Made by a program: the position numbers and the translations under genes
The notes under the pieces: generated by a model
What the model was told of the DNA's origin: nothing
Database searches by the model: none
Seen by the model: only the letters and a program-made list of their open reading frames with translations
NCBI GenBank assembly: GCA_026982275.1
Contig: JALSHK010000436.1
Location: 1-10,452, forward strand
DNA length: 10,452 nt
Direction of reading: 5' to 3'
Source: Paracoccaceae bacterium
Lineage (GTDB): Bacteria; Pseudomonadota; Alphaproteobacteria; Rhodobacterales; Rhodobacteraceae
Part shown: in pieces, positions 5,921 through 10,452 of the stretch
How positions within the stretch are numbered: the first letter of the stretch is position 1
How the letters are laid out: every line of letters starts with the position of its first letter

Positions 5921-7495
5921 ATGTCTGAACTTCGTGAACTCGCAATGACATCCAAAGCCTGGCCATTTGACGAGGCCAAAAAACTGGTGAAGCGGTTTGC
6001 GAAAAAGCCGCCCGCCAGTGGTTATGTGCTGTTTGAAACGGGCTATGGCCCGTCTGGCCTGCCCCATATCGGCACCTTTGGCGAGGTGGCGCGCACCACC
6101 ATGATCCGCCGAGCCTTCGAGGCGATTAGCGATATTCCAACCAAGCTGGTTTGTTTTTCCGACGATCTGGACGGCATGCGAAAAGTGCCGAAAAATGTGC
6201 CAAACCCGGAAGCACTGGAGGCGCATTTGCAGCGCCCGCTATCGGATGTGCCGGATCCTTTTGGCGAATATGACAGCTTTGCGGGGCATAATAACGCCAT
6301 GCTGCGACGCTTCCTTGATACCTTTGGCTTTGAATACGAGTTCATTTCTTCCACCGAGTTTTACCGCTCGGGCCGGTTTGACGAAATCCTGCTGCGCTGT
6401 GTCGAGAAATATGACGAGATCATGGCGGTAATGCTGGCCAGCCTGCGCGAGGAGCGCCGCGAGACCTATTCTATCTTTCTGCCGATCTCGGCCAAAACCG
6501 GCCGTGTGCTTTATGTGCCGATGAAGCGGGTGGATGCGGCAGCGGGCACGATTACCTTTGAGGAAGATGGCGAAGAGGTGACGATGAGCGTAACCGGCGG
6601 GCAGGTGAAGCTGCAATGGAAGCCGGATTTTGGCGCCCGCTGGGCGGCGCTCGGCGTGGATTTTGAAATGTATGGCAAGGACCATTCCACCAACACCCAT
6701 ATTTACGACAAAATTTGCCGGATTCTGGGCGCGCCTGCACCGGCGCATTTTGTTTATGAAATGTTTCTGGATGGCGAAGGGCAGAAGATCTCGAAATCAT
6801 CGGGCAACGGGATCTCGATTGATGACTGGCTGAAATATGCCAGCGCCGAGAGCCTTTCCTACTTCATGTATCAAAAGCCGAAAACCGCCAAGCGGTTGTT
6901 TTTTGATGTTATTCCCAAAGCGGTGGATGAATATCACCAGCAGCTTCGCGCCTTTCCGACACAGGATTTGAAAGCGCAGCTCAATAACCCTGTCTGGCAT
7001 ATTCACCAAGGAAAACCGCCGGTCAGCGATATGGTGGTGCCGTTTTCGATGCTGCTCAATCTGGCCTCGGCCAGCAGCACCGAGAGCGTGGCGCAGATGT
7101 GGGGGTTCATCCATAAATACGCCCCCGATGCCACCCCGCAAACCCACCCCGGGCTGGATGCCGCCGCCGCGCAGGCCGTGCGCTATTTCCATGATTTTGT
7201 GAAGCCGGAAAAAACCTACCGCGCAGCCAGCGAACAAGAGCGCGCCGCGCTAGAGGATCTGGCGAACCGGCTTAAGGTTTGGGAAGGCGAAGCGGATGCC
7301 GACGCGCTGCAATCGGCGGTATTTGCCGTGGGCAAGGCGCACGGGTTTGAGCCGCTGCGCGATTGGTTCAAGGCGATTTACGAGGTCTTGCTCGGGGCTT
7401 CGCAAGGGCCGAGATTTGGCGGATTCATCGCGCTTTACGGGGTGGATGAAACCGTGGCTTTGATTGAAAAGGCGCTGGCAGGCGAGTTTATCTAG
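5921..7495 (+). CDS. lysK: Lysyl-tRNA synthetase, class I
   Basis: Charges tRNA-Lys with lysine using ATP; cytosolic and essential unless a second LysRS is present. It belongs to the class I form found in archaea, spirochaetes and many alphaproteobacteria, unrelated to class II LysS. 524 residues, typical length. The Rossmann core shows the HIGH-type motif [10 protein letters not shown] (46-55), the class I LysRS stretch YGKDH (251-255), and the KMSKS loop as KISKS (289-293). The C-terminal part (about 310-524) is the helical anticodon-binding region. ATG at 5921 is preceded by GAGGGGA; an in-frame TTG at 5882 would add 13 non-conserved residues and was rejected. Divergent from terB and followed 32 bases after its stop by an intrinsic terminator, so it is probably monocistronic. 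Confidence 0.96.
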   Translation: MSELRELAMTSKAWPFDEAKKLVKRFAKKPPASGYVLFETGYGPSGLPHIGTFGEVARTTMIRRAFEAISDIPTKLVCFSDDLDGMRKVPKNVPNPEALEAHLQRPLSDVPDPFGEYDSFAGHNNAMLRRFLDTFGFEYEFISSTEFYRSGRFDEILLRCVEKYDEIMAVMLASLREERRETYSIFLPISAKTGRVLYVPMKRVDAAAGTITFEEDGEEVTMSVTGGQVKLQWKPDFGARWAALGVDFEMYGKDHSTNTHIYDKICRILGAPAPAHFVYEMFLDGEGQKISKSSGNGISIDDWLKYASAESLSYFMYQKPKTAKRLFFDVIPKAVDEYHQQLRAFPTQDLKAQLNNPVWHIHQGKPPVSDMVVPFSMLLNLASASSTESVAQMWGFIHKYAPDATPQTHPGLDAAAAQAVRYFHDFVKPEKTYRAASEQERAALEDLANRLKVWEGEADADALQSAVFAVGKAHGFEPLRDWFKAIYEVLLGASQGPRFGGFIALYGVDETVALIEKALAGEFI

Positions 7496-7507
7496 CGATT
7501 AAACACC

Positions 7508-7519
7508 TGTAATATTACA
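7508..7519. promoter_or_regulatory. Perfect 12-bp palindrome TGTAATATTACA
   Basis: Perfectly self-complementary site between the lysK stop and its terminator. The size and symmetry fit a dimeric regulator site, but the position downstream of a gene and upstream of a terminator makes an operator role uncertain. It could also be chance in A/T-rich sequence. Confidence 0.3.
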
Positions 7520-7527
7520 ACAAAAAA

Positions 7528-7552
7528 CCGAAGCGTTGCGCTTCGGCTTTTT
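7528..7552 (+). terminator. Rho-independent terminator of lysK
   Basis: Stem CCGAAGCG (7528-7535) with CGCTTCGG (7539-7546), 3-base loop TTG, then C and a run of five T. Preceded by an A run, so it may work weakly in the other direction as well. Confidence 0.92.
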
Positions 7553-7686
7553 ATGCGTGCGCTGACTTTACCCTTTTCCCACTCCTTTGAGTTAATTTTT
7601 AGCGAAGTCGTGAAACGGCTAGAACATATTTTGTGGCTGGAATGGCGCGTGCGCGCTGGCCAAAGAAAACCGAGAAGGGGTTTTGG

Positions 7687-9984
7687 ATGAATAAGGCAAT
7701 TACCGATGGTCTGAACTTTATGCCGCCAGCATTTATTGACGGCCTGCTGGATTGGTCAAGCGAAGATGGCACCCCGGGCTCGCTAACCTATGACGGGGCG
7801 GCCAATGCGGCGCTGGTGGCAAGCGATCCCGATTTCGGGCCGTGCCTGGAGCTGCAAAAAACCGCAACCCTGCAAAAGCTGCGTTATATGGGCGATACCC
7901 CTATTCTGCCGGGCTGCTATTTGCAGGTAAAGGTGCGGTTCAAGGTGCTGAGCGGGCTGTTTCCTTCGGTGCGCATTGCGGCTTGGGCCGGCGGGCCGGG
8001 GGGCGCGCATGTGACGGGGCTGGATGAAACCGGACCGGAGCTGCTGCCCAATACCTATGGCCGGATATACGAAGTGTCGGCGATTATCGGCACGGGCGAT
8101 CGCACCGGCGTGGATATGGTTTGGGGTAACGAGCCGGTATTTGCCCATATCGGGCTGGATATGACCGGCGATAATGGCGCGGTGGTGCGGATAGAAACGG
8201 TGTTGGTCGAGGATAAAACCTCGATTTTCCATCGCAAGCTGATGGGCTGGGTCGATGTGCGGGATTATGGCGCGGTGGGCGATGGTATCACCGATGACCG
8301 GCAGGCCTTTCTGGCCGCCGATGCCGATGCGCAGGGGCGCGAGGTGGTTGTATCGGAGGGGGTTTATTATATTGCCACTTCGCTGACCATCAATTCACCC
8401 ATCCGCTTTGAAGGCACGCTGATCATGCCGCCAGCCGAGCGATTGATGATCACCTCGAATTTTGAATACAAAACCTACGAAGCTGCGTTCGGCAATGAAC
8501 GCGAGGCGCTTATCCGCGCTCTTGCCGCGTTGTTTAACTTTACCGACCATGAATCGCTGGATCTGGGTGGGCGGCGAATTCAGCTGGATTCCCCGATCGA
8601 TGTCCATGCGGCCGTGGGCAACAAAAACAACTTTGGCAACCGGCGCGTTCTGCGCAATGGCTCGCTCGAAGCCACAGCTTCAGCCGGCTGGGATACCACG
8701 GTCGTTACCTCCAGCGCCAGCTATGCAACCGCCAGCCCGTTAACGCTCTCAAATGTGGTGAATGTAGCGAATATCGCGGTCGGCTCGCTGGTATCGGGTG
8801 CCGGTGTCGGGCGGGAAGTCTATGTCACGGAGGTCGATACCGGCTCGGGCACGGTAACATTGTCACAGCGCCTGATTAATCCGGCAGCCACGCAGAGCTA
8901 CACCTTCGAGCGCTTCAAGTATCTTCTGGATTTTTCGGGCTTTAGCGGCATGTCCCGTTTTCAGATCACCAATGTGGAATTTGCCTGCCTTGGCAATAGC
9001 TCGGGGCTGTTGCTACCCTTTAGCGGTTATGCATGGCATGTGCATAGTAACTGGTTTTTACGGCCCAAGGACCGCGGGCTAACCTCGTTCAACGAAGGCT
9101 GTTACGGGATGTCATTGTATAATAACGAATTTTATTCCAATGAATACAATGATTTGGCGCAGAACCGCACCACAATCGCCTATAATACCAATTCCAACGA
9201 TGTAAAAATACGTGACAACATGTCGGTGCGTTTCAAACATTTTGGTGTGATGGCCAGGGCCGGGCATATCATTACCGGCAACCATTTCTGGCAGGGTGAC
9301 GGGGCGGCTGTGGGCGAGCGCACGGCGGGGATTGTATTTACCGCGCGGAATTGCACATCGGTGATCACCGGAAATTATGTGGATAATTGTTTTATCGAGG
9401 TGGTCAATGAACATGCAAATTACAGCAATGTCGGCCCGGCGGCCTCGCCTTTTGGTTCGATCTCCATAAGCGGAAATATCTTTATAGTTTCCAATGTTGC
9501 AGCATGGTTTACCTTCTTCCGACTGGCACCCTATGGAACCGGGCATAATATGGATGGCATTTCTGTCGTTGGCAATACATTCAAGGTGCTGGGTTCCGAT
9601 ATTATCGACAGAATAGAAACTGTGGATACCTCGAATGGCGGGTTTGACCATGCTTTAACGAAGAATATTACCTTTCAGGGCAATACCTTTCGCGAGATAA
9701 CAAACCGCACAGAGAATCCGGCGCTTGTCGAGGTTTCCCAGCCTGCGGCCTCGGCGACATGGACCTATTCGCACGCCGCACAAATTCCCTTTGGCGGGCA
9801 ACTGCGCAGGGTAAGCAGCTGGTCGGCCATCGGGCCAATTCAGGATGGTGCAAACGTGACCCGCTTCGAGGCTCCGTATTTCACCCCGAATGTCGGGGCC
9901 GGAGGCAGCAGCGTGAATATATCGTGGCCTGCAGCCCGCAAAGGAAGCCTGCAGCTCAACCTTCGCAGTGACAAAGCCGCCTAG
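7687..9984 (+). CDS. Pectate-lyase-type right-handed beta-helix protein (glycosyl hydrolase 28-related; possible phage/GTA spike)
   Basis: 765 residues with no signal peptide or membrane segment. Residues 1-185 look like a beta-rich N-terminal domain. Then GWVDVRDYGAVGDGITDD (187-204) is the classic entry of the Pectate_lyase_3 beta-helix domain of phage tailspikes and related hydrolases. Residues about 338-405 (TSSASYATA ... NIAVGSLVSGAGV ... TVTLSQ) form a small insert of the kind seen in phage tail proteins. From about 410 to 675 helix coils recur with Gly-Asn pairs (ITGNHF, ITGNYV, ISGNIF, VVGNTF, FQGNTF). The C-terminus (about 690-765) appears to be a separate beta cap. The start is ATG at 7687 with AAGGGG 6 bases upstream; an earlier in-frame GTG is unsupported. 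Probably binds or cleaves a polysaccharide. The family is, from memory, common in Rhodobacteraceae; a link to gene-transfer-agent head spikes is inference. Confidence 0.85.
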   Translation: MNKAITDGLNFMPPAFIDGLLDWSSEDGTPGSLTYDGAANAALVASDPDFGPCLELQKTATLQKLRYMGDTPILPGCYLQVKVRFKVLSGLFPSVRIAAWAGGPGGAHVTGLDETGPELLPNTYGRIYEVSAIIGTGDRTGVDMVWGNEPVFAHIGLDMTGDNGAVVRIETVLVEDKTSIFHRKLMGWVDVRDYGAVGDGITDDRQAFLAADADAQGREVVVSEGVYYIATSLTINSPIRFEGTLIMPPAERLMITSNFEYKTYEAAFGNEREALIRALAALFNFTDHESLDLGGRRIQLDSPIDVHAAVGNKNNFGNRRVLRNGSLEATASAGWDTTVVTSSASYATASPLTLSNVVNVANIAVGSLVSGAGVGREVYVTEVDTGSGTVTLSQRLINPAATQSYTFERFKYLLDFSGFSGMSRFQITNVEFACLGNSSGLLLPFSGYAWHVHSNWFLRPKDRGLTSFNEGCYGMSLYNNEFYSNEYNDLAQNRTTIAYNTNSNDVKIRDNMSVRFKHFGVMARAGHIITGNHFWQGDGAAVGERTAGIVFTARNCTSVITGNYVDNCFIEVVNEHANYSNVGPAASPFGSISISGNIFIVSNVAAWFTFFRLAPYGTGHNMDGISVVGNTFKVLGSDIIDRIETVDTSNGGFDHALTKNITFQGNTFREITNRTENPALVEVSQPAASATWTYSHAAQIPFGGQLRRVSSWSAIGPIQDGANVTRFEAPYFTPNVGAGGSSVNISWPAARKGSLQLNLRSDKAA

Positions 9985-10002
9985 ACCGCAAACACTTCGG
10001 CC

Positions 10003-10025
10003 AAACGACAGCTATTCTGTCGTTT
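10003..10025 (+). terminator. Hairpin after the beta-helix gene, likely terminator
   Basis: Perfect 9-bp stem AAACGACAG (10003-10011) with CTGTCGTTT (10017-10025) around a 5-base loop, 19 bases past the stop codon. The only T run is the TTT inside the stem, so termination efficiency is uncertain. Confidence 0.55.
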
Positions 10026-10140
10026 AGAGCGCATCCAATCCAACCGGATTCGTGTATTCACCGCGCAACCCTAGGCAGCGTTTGCATCTGCAAATGCGTT
10101 CGGGTTGTCCGGTGGATTCAATTGGGCTGGATTTGCTCTA
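10025..10140. repeat. 116-bp imperfect palindrome, likely a dispersed REP/RIME-like element
   Basis: The ends TAGAGC (10025-10030) and GCTCTA (10135-10140) are inverted. Nested pairings follow inwards: ATCCA 10033-10037 with TGGAT 10128-10132, ATTCACCG 10056-10063 with CGGTGGAT 10110-10117 (one G-T wobble), CAACCC 10066-10071 with GGGTTG 10102-10107, and an apical stem GCGTTTGCA 10078-10086 with TGCAAATGC 10089-10097 around a 2-base loop. The left arm AGAGCGCATCC resembles the ends of palindromic intergenic repeats common in rhizobia and relatives, as I remember them. It has no coding content and is single-copy in this window. Confidence 0.55.
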
Positions 10141-10248
10141 GTGATAGCCTTGTGATGCCCGCAATAGCGTCTCCTGCCCGATAGAATTCATTTACCCGGC
10201 TGGCCGGATAAGGCAGCATTTGTCCGGGCGAATGCGGGGGTTAAATCC
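10141..10248. other. Non-coding stretch between the palindrome and the last gene
   Basis: No convincing gene or RNA. A weak inverted repeat (CCGGA 10204-10208 with TCCGG 10223-10227, extended by TAA/TTTG-type pairing) lies just past the stop of the minus-strand gene and could help end its transcript, but it lacks a T run. Confidence 0.4.
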
Positions 10249-10452
10249 CTAGTTTCGCACTATTGCGCTGCAAACCTTGGTAACCGTGTCGCCAATCGTG
10301 ACATATACAGCCTCGCGATCGGCATTCAGAATGAATTCGGTCGAAGCCGTGTTGCCGTCAACCTGCGCGCGTATCGTATAGCTATTCATGCGATAGGCAC
10401 TCAGGCTGGCAACCTGTATTCCCTCTAGATACATATTACCACCACGTATACC
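10249..10452 (-). CDS. C-terminal part of an unrecognised protein, N-terminus beyond window edge
   Basis: The minus-strand frame runs open from the right edge to TAG at 10251-10249, giving 67 visible residues. An internal ATG at 10434-10432 has no good ribosome site and the frame continues upstream (GIRGGN before that Met), so the gene probably starts outside the window. The peptide has alternating hydrophobic residues (SYTIRAQVDG, STEFILNADREAVYVTIGD) and looks like an all-beta domain with one cysteine near the end (KVCSAIVRN). I recognise no family. Its base composition is AT-richer than the housekeeping genes to the left. It is convergent with the beta-helix gene, with the palindrome between. 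Confidence 0.5.
   Translation of the reverse strand, partial: GIRGGNMYLEGIQVASLSAYRMNSYTIRAQVDGNTASTEFILNADREAVYVTIGDTVTKVCSAIVRN

Noticed and set aside
7633..7686. 18-residue N-terminal extension of the beta-helix protein from a GTG
   Set aside because: Basic, non-conserved-looking sequence without a ribosome site; MNKAITDGL with AAGGGG upstream is the better start.
1..10452. tRNA, rRNA, CRISPR array, insertion sequence or transposase
   Set aside because: No cloverleaf, regularly spaced repeat array, transposase motif or target duplication was noticed on either strand by eye.

Overview
The window looks like the chromosome of a marine-type alphaproteobacterium, most likely order Rhodobacterales. 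The reasons are a class I lysyl-tRNA synthetase, a NadD whose wording ([29 protein letters not shown]) matches the roseobacter form, a twin-arginine-type PBP4, and a large beta-helix protein of a family I recall as common in Rhodobacteraceae. This taxonomic reading is an inference from remembered families; no search was run. Base composition is moderately GC-rich throughout, with AT-richer patches in the second half of the beta-helix gene and in the partial gene at the right edge.

Layout: (1) 1-1126, minus strand, the first two thirds of ettA, an ABC-F translation factor, cut by the left edge. (2) 1127-1332, a divergent intergenic region that may contain a 44-codon mini-ORF resembling the tail of an HNH nuclease; its stop overlaps the nadD start. 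(3) 1333-3366, the nadD-dacB operon (NAD biosynthesis and a periplasmic PBP4-type DD-peptidase), genes 3 bases apart. (4) 3359-5312, two paralogous secreted SH3b proteins on the minus strand, with a plus-strand HAD-family phosphatase gene between them; all convergent 3' ends in this block overlap. (5) 5364-5801, a TerB-like protein on the minus strand, possibly co-transcribed with the second SH3b gene. (6) 5921-7495, lysK (class I), divergent from terB and closed by a clear intrinsic terminator. (7) 7687-9984, a 765-residue pectate-lyase-type beta-helix protein without a signal peptide, resembling phage or gene-transfer-agent spike proteins. (8) 9985-10248, non-coding DNA with a terminator-like hairpin and a 116-bp imperfect palindrome resembling the dispersed palindromic repeats of alphaproteobacteria. 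(9) 10249-10452, the C-terminal end of an unrecognised minus-strand gene.

Most of the window is housekeeping: translation (EttA, LysRS), cofactor synthesis (NadD) and cell-wall turnover (DacB). The SH3b paralogs plausibly act in the same envelope compartment as DacB. I see no convincing new defence, CRISPR or mobile system. The best second-look items are the duplicated SH3b genes with matching leaders, the spike-like beta-helix protein, the HNH-tail mini-ORF before nadD, and the long palindrome.
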